From the NCBI RefSeq assembly GCF_016860605.1, contig NZ_BNJR01000014.1:62001-126000 (forward strand): DNA of 64,000 nt. The letters run 5' to 3'. The position numbers and the translations under genes are program-made. Positions 17,159 through 25,083 of the stretch are shown piece after piece; position 1 is the first letter of the stretch, and each line of letters starts with the position of its first letter. Below the pieces are notes generated by a model. The model was given only the letters and a program-made list of their open reading frames with translations, ran no database searches and was not told where the DNA came from. This DNA comes from Lentilactobacillus fungorum. GTDB taxonomy: Bacteria > Bacillota > Bacilli > Lactobacillales > Lactobacillaceae.

Positions 17159-17310
17159 AATTCTTGATATTTGATAGGGGTCACGATCATTTTCTACACA
17201 ATGTTCGTGGCCCCTTTGCTAAAACTCTTACCACTGGTCGCCAATATCTGCCAACCATCCCCAAAAGGTATCAAGAATTGCATTAAGTCATTATGATTAA
17301 GTCATTATGA
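17159..17310 (+). repeat. Inverted repeat, inner hairpin and tandem 14-bp repeats upstream of the LytTR gene
   Basis: AATTCTTGATA (17159-17169) and its exact complement (17269-17279) bracket a hairpin, 17176-17190 with 17201-17215 (AGGGG/CCCCT, CACGA/TCGTG, CAT/ATG). Just downstream TTAAGTCATTATGA occurs twice in tandem (17283-17310), ending about 20 nt before the LytTR start. LytTR proteins commonly bind direct repeats, so this may be an autoregulatory operator. Confidence 0.55.
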
Positions 17311-17331
17311 TAATAACAGGAGGTGAGCAGT

Positions 17332-17769
17332 TTGGAAGTTCAAGTTAAAATTATTAACGATCTCAATCCTAATACGATTGTTTTGGGAGTTCGGCAGCAC
17401 AGTGAACCGCTTAACAAAATCATTGCCTATATCGAAAGCGTGCAAGGCGCAACTATTACCGGTCAAATCGACAGTCGAAACAAGATCATATCCTTGTCGG
17501 ACTGTCTATCATTTTACTCAAGCCAAAAGAAAGTTTACGTCAAAACCTTTAGTGGTGATGAATTTAAAGTTAACAAGCGACTGTATACCCTGGCCAATTC
17601 TCTTCCCAGAGATTTCATTCGCATCTCAAACACAGAAATCATTAACTTGGCATACGTAAATGAATTTGAAGTTTCACCCACTGGTATTATTATCATTCAT
17701 TTTAAGAATGGCACCCAAACCAGTTCATCAAGACGGTATCTCCGTCAAGTAAAGGAGCGGTTATCATGA
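17332..17769 (+). CDS. LytTR-domain DNA-binding regulator
   Basis: 145 residues if translation starts at TTG 17332, 8 nt after AGGAGG. A GTG at 17323 overlaps the RBS. The N-terminal half is a short unknown segment. The C-terminal LytTR domain includes YVKTFSGDEFKVNKRLYTLANSLPRDFIRISNTEIINLAYV, with the family's FIRIS-type segment. No receiver domain is present, as usual for LytTR regulators paired with a DUF3021 membrane protein. It overlaps that gene by 4 nt. The tandem repeats at 17283-17310 are candidate binding sites. Confidence 0.85.
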   Translation: MEVQVKIINDLNPNTIVLGVRQHSEPLNKIIAYIESVQGATITGQIDSRNKIISLSDCLSFYSSQKKVYVKTFSGDEFKVNKRLYTLANSLPRDFIRISNTEIINLAYVNEFEVSPTGIIIIHFKNGTQTSSSRRYLRQVKERLS

Positions 17770-18218
17770 TCAAAAAATTCAGTATCCAAACAATCGTCGG
17801 CATTGTCTCCGGGGTATTTATTGGCTTTGTATTATCGTTAATCTTTTCATTACTGAACGGGGCAGTTAGTTATTCCCCTTCAACGCCGAAATTTGTTGCC
17901 CAATTTAATGGATCACTTTCTGCTACGGTCTTTTCAGCACTTCTCTGGGCTTTAATGGGGATTGTATTCGCCGTTGGATCTCTTATTTTTACCATCACCG
18001 ATTGGAGCATCGCTAAGATGACCATTGTTCATTTAGCGGTTACTTACTTTGGCTTTTTACCACTAGCAATTTTGGCTGGTTGGTTTCCACTAAATTTTGT
18101 TGAATTGGGCGGCTTTACCATTATTTTTATTGTGGTTTACATCGCTATCTATATAACCAGTATGATCGTTGCTCGTAAGGAAGCTGAGTCCCTAAATCAA
18201 AAGTTGAGGGAGAGATAA
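17766..18218 (+). CDS. DUF3021-family membrane protein
   Basis: 150 residues, four predicted membrane helices (17-35, 55-80, 90-105, 115-135). ATG 17766 overlaps the LytTR stop by 4 nt, RBS AAAGGAG. LytTR-DUF3021 is a recurrent gene pair in lactobacilli and streptococci, where the membrane partner is thought to control the regulator. The signal sensed is unknown. Confidence 0.75.
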   Translation: MIKKFSIQTIVGIVSGVFIGFVLSLIFSLLNGAVSYSPSTPKFVAQFNGSLSATVFSALLWALMGIVFAVGSLIFTITDWSIAKMTIVHLAVTYFGFLPLAILAGWFPLNFVELGGFTIIFIVVYIAIYITSMIVARKEAESLNQKLRER

Positions 18219-18241
18219 CGCGTACTAGTAGATTCAACAGC

Positions 18242-18271
18242 TTTCCATTTACCAACCAGATGTGCTATGAT
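18242..18271 (+). promoter_or_regulatory. Promoter of the guanidinium exporter leader
   Basis: TTTCCA (18242-18247), 18-nt spacer, TATGAT (18266-18271) with an upstream TGC extended -10 motif. Confidence 0.55.
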
Positions 18272-18274
18272 ATC

Positions 18275-18372
18275 AGTAACTTAATAACGACTGCCACCGG
18301 GCAGCAATTGTGGGTACTTTTGGCAATTCCGTTAGGTCTTTGAAGGAATTGTGAGGGGTACCATTTTTTTAT
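18275..18372 (+). ncRNA. Structured leader with terminator, candidate guanidine riboswitch
   Basis: A short RNA leader from the promoter above. First hairpin is CTGCC-ACCG-GGCAG (18291-18304). A second, longer hairpin combines GGTAC (18313-18317) with GTACC (18358-18362) and CAATTCC (18324-18330) with GGAATTG (18345-18351), followed by seven T. CAATTG at 18305-18310 could compete for the GGAATTG arm. The next gene encodes a Gdx-type guanidinium exporter, the usual target of guanidine riboswitches. I could not match it to classes I-III; class IV is possible but untested. Confidence 0.5.
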
Positions 18373-18374
18373 TA

Positions 18375-18737
18375 GGACAGCTGCGCAAAGCAGGGATCTG
18401 CGCGTAAGCACCTCTAACAAAAATCCCAGAACCGGGGATTTCCGTTAGAGGAGACTTACCCTCCGATCCCTAACCGCTTTGCTCTGCTCACTTTTTTAGG
18501 ACAGCTGCGCAAAGCAGGGATCTGCGCGTAAGCACCTCTAACAAAAATCCCAGAACCGGGGATTTCCGTTAGAGGAGACTTACCCTCCGATCCCTAACCA
18601 CTTTGCTCCGCTCACTTTTCAGGACAGCTGCGCAAAGCAGAAGCTTGCACCTAAGTCGACTTGCCCAAAAATCCAAAACCGGGATTTCCGGCCAAGTCGA
18701 CTTAGGCTCCAGCTTCTAACCGCTTTGCTCCGCTCAC
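18375..18737 (+). repeat. Palindromic repeat block 3 (3 copies)
   Basis: Units 18375-18491, 18499-18615 and 18622-18737, oriented on the plus strand, ending 20 nt before the exporter ATG. The first two differ at only about two positions, a recent tandem duplication. The third has a different central stem (CCAAGTCGACTT type). Confidence 0.9.
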
Positions 18738-18757
18738 TTTTATTTGGAGGTTTTTTT

Positions 18758-19072
18758 ATGAATTGGATTACATTAATTATTGCTGGTCTTTTCGAAGTTG
18801 TCTGGGCAACCGCCATGAAATTTAGCCACGGGTTTACCCAATTAAACGCAACTTTAATCACTATCGTCGGCATGCTAATCAGTTTCTTCTTACTAGCTCA
18901 CGCAACCAAAACATTACCGCTGAGTATCGCTTATCCAGTCTGGACGGGTATTGGCGCGGTAGGGACGGTCATTGCCGGTATCATCTTATTTGGTGATAAG
19001 ATTTCGCCAATCACCTGGGGATTTGTAATCATGCTGCTTATTAGTATCATCGGCATTAAGATGACAAGCTAA
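18758..19072 (+). CDS. gdx: SMR-family guanidinium exporter (Gdx/SugE type)
   Basis: 104 residues from ATG 18758 (TTGGAGG). The upstream in-frame extension is repeat-derived. Four membrane helices. The residues that define the guanidinium exporter subtype are all present: Glu13, Trp16, Ser42, Tyr59 and Trp62, with GLFEVVWA and YPVWTGIGAVG. It should export guanidinium ion in exchange for protons as a dual-topology dimer. It lies behind a structured leader and three repeats. Confidence 0.88.
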   Translation: MNWITLIIAGLFEVVWATAMKFSHGFTQLNATLITIVGMLISFFLLAHATKTLPLSIAYPVWTGIGAVGTVIAGIILFGDKISPITWGFVIMLLISIIGIKMTS

Positions 19073-19138
19073 TTTAGCCTTTCTTATCTCACCAATTAAA
19101 TGAATGTTTGATTTAGGCTAGTTTTTTGTATCCTTTAA

Positions 19139-19171
19139 GTTTACAATGTAAATTGTGATTACAACGTAAAC
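19139..19171 (+). promoter_or_regulatory. Probable TetR operator upstream of the ABC exporter
   Basis: Inverted repeat GTTTACAATGTAA, 7-nt spacer, TTACAACGTAAAC (11 of 13 positions symmetric), directly before the RBS of the ATPase gene. Its position fits repression by the TetR protein encoded at the end of the operon. Confidence 0.65.
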
Positions 19172-19184
19172 AGGAGGATATAGA

Positions 19185-20111
19185 ATGACCTTATCAATAA
19201 CCTTAAAGAACATTCGCAAAAGTTTTAACCGAAGAACAATTCTAAATGGTGTCAACTTACAAGTCCATCAGGGTGAAATCATCGGCTTACTTGGTCCAAA
19301 TGGTGCTGGCAAATCAACATTAATCAAATTAATGACTGGCCTACTTGAGCCTGACTCTGGCGAAATCACTATTTTGGGTCAACCACTCCACAAAAATAAA
19401 CGAGAATTAAGAAAATATCTTGGGATTGCCCCCCAATCGTTAGCAATTTATCCACAACTAACAGTCAAACAAAATCTAACCCATTTTGGGGCAATTAACG
19501 GCCTCTCAGTTGAACAACTCCGGACCAAATATACCAAGGTACTCACAACATTTAATCTCACTAATCTTCAAAACCAGCGGGCAATTAATTTAAGCGGTGG
19601 TCAAAAAAGACGACTGCATTCTGCAATCGCCCTAATGAGTCAAGCAAAAATCATTTTTCTTGATGAACCGACCGTGGGGGCTGACGTCGATTCTCGCAAT
19701 CAAATCATCCAATCAGTTAAGGCACTAAGTCATCAAGGTATCACCGTTATTTATACAACGCATTATTTGCAAGAAATGGAGGCCCTAAACGCGCAGATTA
19801 TTTTCTTAAATCATGGCGTTATTCAAGCAACTGGCAGCGTTAAAAGCATTGTGCAGCAATATGCCCATCCTTCACTGGAACTTTATTTTGGCAAAAGTAT
19901 TTCGGATAACGTAGCTGGATGGCAACGATCGGATGACCACCTACACTTAATTAATTCAAGTCCCCATCAAAACTATGCAGAAGTATTGCAAGCAGCCTTA
20001 AGTAACCCTATCGTACAAAAAAGCCAGCTTATTAACGTTAAGATCTTAAGAGCCGACTTGGAATCAGCCTACCATACCTTATTAGAAAAGAGTGTCAACC
20101 ATGAAATCTAA
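19185..20111 (+). CDS. ABC transporter ATP-binding protein
   Basis: 308 residues, AGGAGG upstream. Walker A GPNGAGKST, signature LSGGQKRR, Walker B IIFLDEPTVGAD and switch His in TTHYLQEMEAL. The arrangement and C-terminal extension match DrrA/CcmA-type exporters paired with an ABC-2 permease. The 3' end overlaps the permease start. It probably exports a drug or lipid-like substrate; identity unknown. Confidence 0.88.
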   Translation: MTLSITLKNIRKSFNRRTILNGVNLQVHQGEIIGLLGPNGAGKSTLIKLMTGLLEPDSGEITILGQPLHKNKRELRKYLGIAPQSLAIYPQLTVKQNLTHFGAINGLSVEQLRTKYTKVLTTFNLTNLQNQRAINLSGGQKRRLHSAIALMSQAKIIFLDEPTVGADVDSRNQIIQSVKALSHQGITVIYTTHYLQEMEALNAQIIFLNHGVIQATGSVKSIVQQYAHPSLELYFGKSISDNVAGWQRSDDHLHLINSSPHQNYAEVLQAALSNPIVQKSQLINVKILRADLESAYHTLLEKSVNHEI

Positions 20112-20874
20112 ACAAATTTTGTCAGAAGTTCGACTAAATAGTCGGCTACAGTTAGCTAATCCCACCGTTCCCATTATTTTGATCCTTATCCCACTAATCA
20201 TGGCACCCTTCATGTTACCGGCTGCTAAGACCCAATTAATTGCTCAAGGATATTTTCATGCAAATGGTTCTGAGCAGGTTATTCCAGGACTAGCTGTTTT
20301 GTTTTCCTTCTTTTCAATTCAACTCATTATTCAGATGTTCTTTGATGAAACAGTCTGGAACACTTGGGACCGTCAACAGGTTTCTGCCACATCATTGGGT
20401 GAAATTATTACCGGCAAGGTGTTGGTTGCCTACCTGATTCAACTCGTTCAACTTTCAATCATCATTTTATTAAGTATTTGGTTATTCAACTTTCATCTTA
20501 ACGGGAGCTGGATTGCTTTTGTCGCCATCATCATACTCTTCTCGGCTGTCTTGACTTGCTTTGGTACAATGATTGTGAGCTGGGCAACCTCGGCAAACAT
20601 TGCACTCTCATTATCAAACTTACTGGGAATTTTGTTGGCTGGGTTGGGTGGAAGTCTCTCACCAACAAACACCTTCCCACGGTGGGCAAAAGCGATTGCT
20701 CAATTTGATCCCGCCTACTGGGCTTTATCAGCAATCAGAAAAGTCAGTCTTAACCATGCAAGTTTTGGTACAATTAATCATAGCTTAATCATTCTTTTAA
20801 GTATGGCCATTATTTTTGGCGTAGTTTCCTTAATTGGCTTTAAGTATCAACCTCTTACAGAAGGGAACCATTAG
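20101..20874 (+). CDS. ABC-2 type transporter permease
   Basis: 257 residues from ATG 20101, overlapping the ATPase gene by 11 nt. A GTG at 20092 is less likely. Six membrane helices (about 20-42, 60-82, 105-130, 137-160, 165-185, 228-250) with the ABC-2 region NLLGILLAGLGGSLSPTNTFP. It forms the membrane part of the exporter with the preceding ATPase. Confidence 0.82.
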   Translation: MKSKQILSEVRLNSRLQLANPTVPIILILIPLIMAPFMLPAAKTQLIAQGYFHANGSEQVIPGLAVLFSFFSIQLIIQMFFDETVWNTWDRQQVSATSLGEIITGKVLVAYLIQLVQLSIIILLSIWLFNFHLNGSWIAFVAIIILFSAVLTCFGTMIVSWATSANIALSLSNLLGILLAGLGGSLSPTNTFPRWAKAIAQFDPAYWALSAIRKVSLNHASFGTINHSLIILLSMAIIFGVVSLIGFKYQPLTEGNH

Positions 20875-20876
20875 CA

Positions 20877-21515
20877 ATGAAACCAGTTAAACCAACGAAA
20901 GACACTTTAAATCGTTCTTACATTTTACAAACGGCACTCGAATTATTAGACAATGGGGGCCTTCAAAAATTCACCATGCGAAAACTAGGTCAGAAAATGG
21001 CCGTTTCCCCAATGGCTGTTTATCGTTATTTCCCTAATCAGGGAGCTCTTTTTGATGGATTAGTTGAGTTGATTTGGCAAAAAGCGTTAACGACCCAATC
21101 AGGCCAAACAGATCACAATTGGCAAGAGCAGCTCATTAGAATTATGGCTCAATTGCGGGAAACATTGCTAGCCCATCCCCAAGCCCTCTCACTAATCTCA
21201 ACTCATCCATTAGTTACCCAGTCAGAATTGATGCGCGTAGAAGAAATTCTAAGCCAGTTGAAAAGTGCCGGGTTAGTAATCCAATCAACAACTGTTTTCT
21301 TAATTAATTCCATGACGGCTTACACATTGGGGTTCGTTTGGGCAGAGGCCATTGAACCTGAGGGTGGTAAAAATGCGGATTCAAATTTACTCATGGACAG
21401 TCAACGTTATTCTGATGATTTTAATCAACTTATGCACCCAATAATGACTAATCAGTTCACAACGGATCAGCAATTCTTAATGGGTATTAAAGCCCTTCTA
21501 GCAGGTTGGCAGTGA
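20877..21515 (+). CDS. TetR-family transcriptional regulator
   Basis: 212 residues. N-terminal helix-turn-helix about 15-60 (LDNGGLQKFTMRKLGQKMAVSPMAVYRYFPNQGALFDGL), C-terminal ligand domain resembling the TetR_C class. It starts 2 nt after the permease stop, so it is the third gene of the exporter operon and probably represses it through the operator at 19139-19171. Inducer unknown. Confidence 0.85.
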   Translation: MKPVKPTKDTLNRSYILQTALELLDNGGLQKFTMRKLGQKMAVSPMAVYRYFPNQGALFDGLVELIWQKALTTQSGQTDHNWQEQLIRIMAQLRETLLAHPQALSLISTHPLVTQSELMRVEEILSQLKSAGLVIQSTTVFLINSMTAYTLGFVWAEAIEPEGGKNADSNLLMDSQRYSDDFNQLMHPIMTNQFTTDQQFLMGIKALLAGWQ

Positions 21516-21527
21516 GTAATTATTAAT

Positions 21528-21543
21528 TAGTTACCGGTAACTA
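21528..21543. promoter_or_regulatory. 16-bp perfect palindrome
   Basis: TAGTTACCGGTAACTA just after the TetR stop codon. No T-run follows, so it may be a protein-binding site rather than a terminator. A second inverted repeat with GGTGT and ACACC ends occupies 21570-21609. Confidence 0.3.
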
Positions 21544-21662
21544 TAATCCACTTCATCTGCAACTTTTATGGTGTGGTGAAAAAATCTTGGATAATGGTTT
21601 TTTTACACCAATGCCAATATAATTAGAATATTTCCACAATCTTTTTACTCAGGAGGTTTTCG

Positions 21663-22214
21663 ATGTTCAAAACATGGCACCATCCCGGCTTAATTCTCAA
21701 CCGCAAGAATGTCTACCACGGTCGCGTCTTCGCCGTCGATCAGTTACACATTCAAACCCCAGACGGCTTAAAAATCGAACGGGATCTTATCAAAACGGCC
21801 CCTACTATTACGATTTTGGCCCTCACCCAAGATGAACATGTCGTTATGACTAGCGAATACCGTGCTGGCGTTAACAGTGATTCCGTGTCTTTACCAGCAG
21901 GAATTGTCAATCCTGGCGAAACTGCCGAACAAGCTGCTAAGCGAGAATTACAAGAAGAAACCGGCTACGTTGCTCAATCAGTCACTCGAATGACCCGAAT
22001 CACGTCTTCAGAAGGATTCATGGATCAGTTTGCTGACTTAATGCTCATTAGGTTCAATCCAGACGACCGCGTCAAAAAACATTTTGACCAAGATGAATTC
22101 GTCAATAGTGAATTAGTACCGCTTGACAAAGTTATCCAGTGGATCAAGGATGGCCAAGTCAATACCGCCCAAGCAGTTGCCTCAGTAAGCTATTACAAAC
22201 TATTCATCAAATAA
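21663..22214 (+). CDS. Nudix hydrolase (ADP-ribose pyrophosphatase type)
   Basis: 183 residues, AGGAGG upstream. Nudix box GIVNPGETAEQAAKRELQEETGY at about 77-99 conforms to GX5EX7REUXEEXGU. Length and N-terminal domain fit ADP-ribose pyrophosphatases (NudF-like), which split ADP-ribose to AMP and ribose 5-phosphate. It is a single gene that shares a bidirectional terminator (22224-22260) with pyrC. Confidence 0.85.
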   Translation: MFKTWHHPGLILNRKNVYHGRVFAVDQLHIQTPDGLKIERDLIKTAPTITILALTQDEHVVMTSEYRAGVNSDSVSLPAGIVNPGETAEQAAKRELQEETGYVAQSVTRMTRITSSEGFMDQFADLMLIRFNPDDRVKKHFDQDEFVNSELVPLDKVIQWIKDGQVNTAQAVASVSYYKLFIK

Positions 22215-22223
22215 GTCTAAGAA

Positions 22224-22260
22224 AAGCGCCCCCAGAGTCGAACACTGGAGGCGCTTATTT
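22224..22260. terminator. Bidirectional terminator between Nudix gene and pyrC
   Basis: AAGCGCCCCCAG (22224-22235) pairs with CTGGAGGCGCTT (22245-22256). T-rich on the plus side (TTATTT), and AAAA upstream gives TTTT on the minus strand. Confidence 0.8.
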
Positions 22261-22273
22261 TGAGTGATAAAAC

Positions 22274-23548
22274 CTAATTATTTTGATAAACCACGTTACC
22301 ATCAACCAGCGACATCACCGTTTCACCGTAAACCGTCTCGCCAGTAAACGGCGTGTTTTTACCTTTTGATCGGTACTCACTTTCCACAATGGTATGAGGC
22401 TTATCCAGATCAAAAATCGCAATATCCGCCGGTTCACCAACTGCTAAGCTACCCGCGTGAGCCATCTTAAAGACGGCAGCCGGCCGGCGACTCATCCAGT
22501 TAATTAATTGATCCAGGGTGAAAATACCAGTTTTGACAAACTTCGTGTACAACATATTAAAGGCCGTCTCGCTACCGGTAATCCCGAAGGAAGCTGTCGC
22601 AATTGATCCCGTCTTATCTTCTTTGGTATGGGGGGCGTGATCGGTCGCTATCATATCAATGGTCCCATCCAACAAGCCAGCAATTAAGGCTTGCCGGTCA
22701 TCCTCCCCGCGCAATGGCGGGTTCATCTTATAATTCGGATTGTCTTCTGTGATATCCTCGTCAGATAACAATAAATGATGCGGAGTTACTTCAGCCGTCA
22801 CGTTAATCCCAGCCTTTTTGGCTGCTCGAATGATGTTGACTGTGTGCTTAGAAGAGACGTGGCAGACATGATAGTGAACCCCGGTTGCTTCAGCTAAAAT
22901 AATGTCTCTGGCAGCTTGTGCCGTTTCACTGACCCACGGCATCTCTTTTAAGCCCAGGCGGTTAGCCGCCCCACTATTTAAAACGCCGTCATATGTAAGG
23001 TCATCATCTTGGACATGTTCGACAATTGCCATGTCCAATTGAGCTGCCTGCTGCATCGCTTCGTACATTGTACTGCTCTTTTGAATCCCGTTGCCGTCGT
23101 TGCTAAATGCAAAGGCGCCAGCTTTTTTTAATGCCGGAAAATCAACCAATTCATCGCCACCACGGTGAGTCGTGATAGTCGCGTACTGCTTAATATGAAC
23201 GGCGCCATCACTTTGGTTTAATTGAATCAAACTTTCAAGCCGCTTAGGACTATCCGGAGCCGGAATAACGTTTGGCATTGCGCCCACCGTCGTAAAGCCA
23301 CCATGAGCCGCTGCCAAGCTTCCCGTTTTAATTGTCTCTTTTTGCTCTTGGCCCGGTTGGCGATAGTGAACATGAACATCCACTAACCCCGAACTAACGA
23401 AGTGATGATGCGCATCAATGACGTTATCAACACCATTACTTCCTATTGTAGGCGCAATTTTTTTGACAACGCCATCGTCAATTAAAATGTCCCGATCAAC
23501 TAATTGACCGTTTTCTAGGATCCGACCGTTCATAATCACGCGTTTCAT
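22274..23548 (-). CDS. pyrC: Dihydroorotase
   Basis: 424 residues, ATG 23548 with AAGGAG. Metal ligands in DVHVHYRQPGQ, the carbamylated-type region, HVCHVSSKHT and TDHAPH. It cyclises carbamoyl-aspartate to dihydroorotate in pyrimidine synthesis. It lies 24 nt downstream of pyrB and should be co-transcribed under the PyrR attenuators. Confidence 0.94.
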   Translation of the reverse strand: MKRVIMNGRILENGQLVDRDILIDDGVVKKIAPTIGSNGVDNVIDAHHHFVSSGLVDVHVHYRQPGQEQKETIKTGSLAAAHGGFTTVGAMPNVIPAPDSPKRLESLIQLNQSDGAVHIKQYATITTHRGGDELVDFPALKKAGAFAFSNDGNGIQKSSTMYEAMQQAAQLDMAIVEHVQDDDLTYDGVLNSGAANRLGLKEMPWVSETAQAARDIILAEATGVHYHVCHVSSKHTVNIIRAAKKAGINVTAEVTPHHLLLSDEDITEDNPNYKMNPPLRGEDDRQALIAGLLDGTIDMIATDHAPHTKEDKTGSIATASFGITGSETAFNMLYTKFVKTGIFTLDQLINWMSRRPAAVFKMAHAGSLAVGEPADIAIFDLDKPHTIVESEYRSKGKNTPFTGETVYGETVMSLVDGNVVYQNN

Positions 23549-23572
23549 CGGTTTGAATTCTCCTTGCTAAAA

Positions 23573-24523
23573 TTAATATTCTTCGTTAATTAATCCTCGA
23601 TAGCGAAGCATGCTGGTCATGATCGCCATTCGAACGAAGACGCCATTAGCCATTTGTGGGAAGATTCGCGATTTGTCACATTCGACAAGTGAATCGGCAA
23701 TTTCAACGCCACGGTTAACGGGAGCTGGGTGCATGATAATTGAATGTTCTGGCATCATTTGTTCACGGGCTTCAGTTAAACCGTACATTGCATGATACTT
23801 TTCAGCGGAGAAAGTGCCATTTTCGTCATCGCTAATCCGTTCGTGTTGAACTCGGAGAAACATCATGACATCCATTTGGGAAACCAAATCGTCAATTGGC
23901 AACCATTCGCCGTATTTAGCAAATTCTTCGGTGTACCACTTCTTAGGGCCGCCAAAGTAAACGTGAGCGCCTAACATGGTCAAAACTTCCATATTTGAAC
24001 GGGCAACCCGAGAATGGGTTAAATCACCGACGATAGCAACCTTTAAGCCTTCAAAGTGACCAAATTCTTCATAAATCGTCATCATGTCAAGCAATGATTG
24101 AGATGGATGTTGACCAGAACCGTCACCACCATTGGCGATGCCGACATGGATGTTTGGATCGGCAATTAAATCCTTGTAGTATTCGTTTTGGCGAGCCCGA
24201 ATGGCCATGACATCAACACCAATTGCTTGGAAGGTTTTAATGGTATCCCCCATTGATTCACCCTTATTAAGCGAACTGTTTGATGGGTCAAAGTTAACCA
24301 CTTGCAAGCCTAATTTGCGTTCAGCCATTTCAAAACTGGTATGGGTGCGGGTACTGCTTTCAAAAAATAGATTTGCGGCATAGGTTGGTCGCTTTAATTC
24401 GATTTGCTTGCCTGCCTTAAAATCTGAGGCTTCGTGGATAAATGATAAAACATCCTGGGCTGAAAGGTCTTCCATACTTACAACGTTCTCAAAACTAACT
24501 GGCTTCGTAATTTGCATCATCAT
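23573..24523 (-). CDS. pyrB: Aspartate carbamoyltransferase catalytic subunit
   Basis: 316 residues from ATG 24523, chosen for AGGAGG at 7-nt spacing. The open frame upstream runs into the attenuator. Carbamoyl-phosphate loop FFESSTRTHTSFEMAERKLG at about 61-80, HPSQSLLDM and HPAPVNRGVEI. It condenses carbamoyl phosphate with aspartate. It is the first gene of a pyrB-pyrC unit opposite carAB. Confidence 0.94.
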   Translation of the reverse strand: MMMQITKPVSFENVVSMEDLSAQDVLSFIHEASDFKAGKQIELKRPTYAANLFFESSTRTHTSFEMAERKLGLQVVNFDPSNSSLNKGESMGDTIKTFQAIGVDVMAIRARQNEYYKDLIADPNIHVGIANGGDGSGQHPSQSLLDMMTIYEEFGHFEGLKVAIVGDLTHSRVARSNMEVLTMLGAHVYFGGPKKWYTEEFAKYGEWLPIDDLVSQMDVMMFLRVQHERISDDENGTFSAEKYHAMYGLTEAREQMMPEHSIIMHPAPVNRGVEIADSLVECDKSRIFPQMANGVFVRMAIMTSMLRYRGLINEEY

Positions 24524-24540
24524 TAGGTTCCTCCTCAGGA

Positions 24541-24629
24541 ATAAATAAAAGCGCCTTGCCATGTTCGCAAAGCGCTCCTTTTGTGTAGTGGAATCACATT
24601 TTTGGGACGTTTTGCTCTCACGGGAACAA
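24541..24629 (-). promoter_or_regulatory. Second PyrR-type attenuator before pyrB
   Basis: Hairpin TTGTTC-CCGTGA-GAGCAA (24629-24612) resembles a PyrR binding loop (CCNGNGAG core). It is followed by a terminator hairpin, AGCGCTTTG with CAAGGCGCT (24576-24568 with 24558-24550), then TTTTATTTAT, 18 nt before the pyrB ATG. Confidence 0.65.
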
Positions 24630-24654
24630 TTAAATCGTCAACTATATTCTGCAT

Positions 24655-24750
24655 AAAAAAATCCCCTTTACCGCCGTTAGGTAAAGAGGTTTGAGCAATT
24701 CCCAAGATAGTCTTAGGTTCACCGATTCCTTATTAACCTCACGGGGTTAA
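24655..24750 (-). promoter_or_regulatory. First PyrR-type attenuator before pyrB
   Basis: Hairpin TTAACC-CCGTGA-GGTTAA (24750-24733) matches the PyrR binding-loop consensus ARUCCNGNGAGGYU well. Downstream is a strong terminator, CCTCTTTACC with GGTAAAGGGG (24689-24680 with 24672-24663), then seven T. UMP-bound PyrR would favour the terminator. Confidence 0.8.
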
Positions 24751-24778
24751 AATTAAAGGTTCTTTTTTTGTTATCTGA

Positions 24779-24807
24779 ATCATATGCTATTTTCAGAAAA
24801 AATACAA
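24779..24807 (-). promoter_or_regulatory. pyrBC promoter
   Basis: TTGTAT (24807-24802), 17-nt spacer, TATGAT (24784-24779), about 30 nt before the first PyrR hairpin. Confidence 0.65.
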
Positions 24808-24924
24808 GGCCAATTTGAAAAATAATTTTGAAAATGTTTATTTATCCAAACAGACGGGATTATTGAATCACAAGGGTTATCTTATGTATACAGGGCAAAC
24901 CTCAACGATAATCATTCATTCTAA

Positions 24925-24940
24925 TAAATATACATATTCA
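24925..24940. promoter_or_regulatory. Possible ARG-box-like palindrome upstream of carAB
   Basis: TAAATATACATATTCA is a near-palindrome similar to ArgR/AhrC boxes and lies 53 nt upstream of the carAB -35. The surrounding AT-rich sequence makes chance likely. Confidence 0.25.
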
Positions 24941-24992
24941 TTTTTAAATCTACATAAAAATCCAAATATCACGATTTTTTGTATAAATCAGC

Positions 24993-25021
24993 TTGACATT
25001 TGTCCAAAAAGCTCCTATCTT
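24993..25021 (+). promoter_or_regulatory. carAB promoter
   Basis: TTGACA (24993-24998), 17-nt spacer, TATCTT (25016-25021). The leader to carA is only about 55 nt and contains no attenuator, unlike pyrB. Confidence 0.75.
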
Positions 25022-25083
25022 TATACATCAAAAGCGTTAGCCGCTTGTATCACGTAGATGTTAGCAAAATTGGAGGCTTGGAC

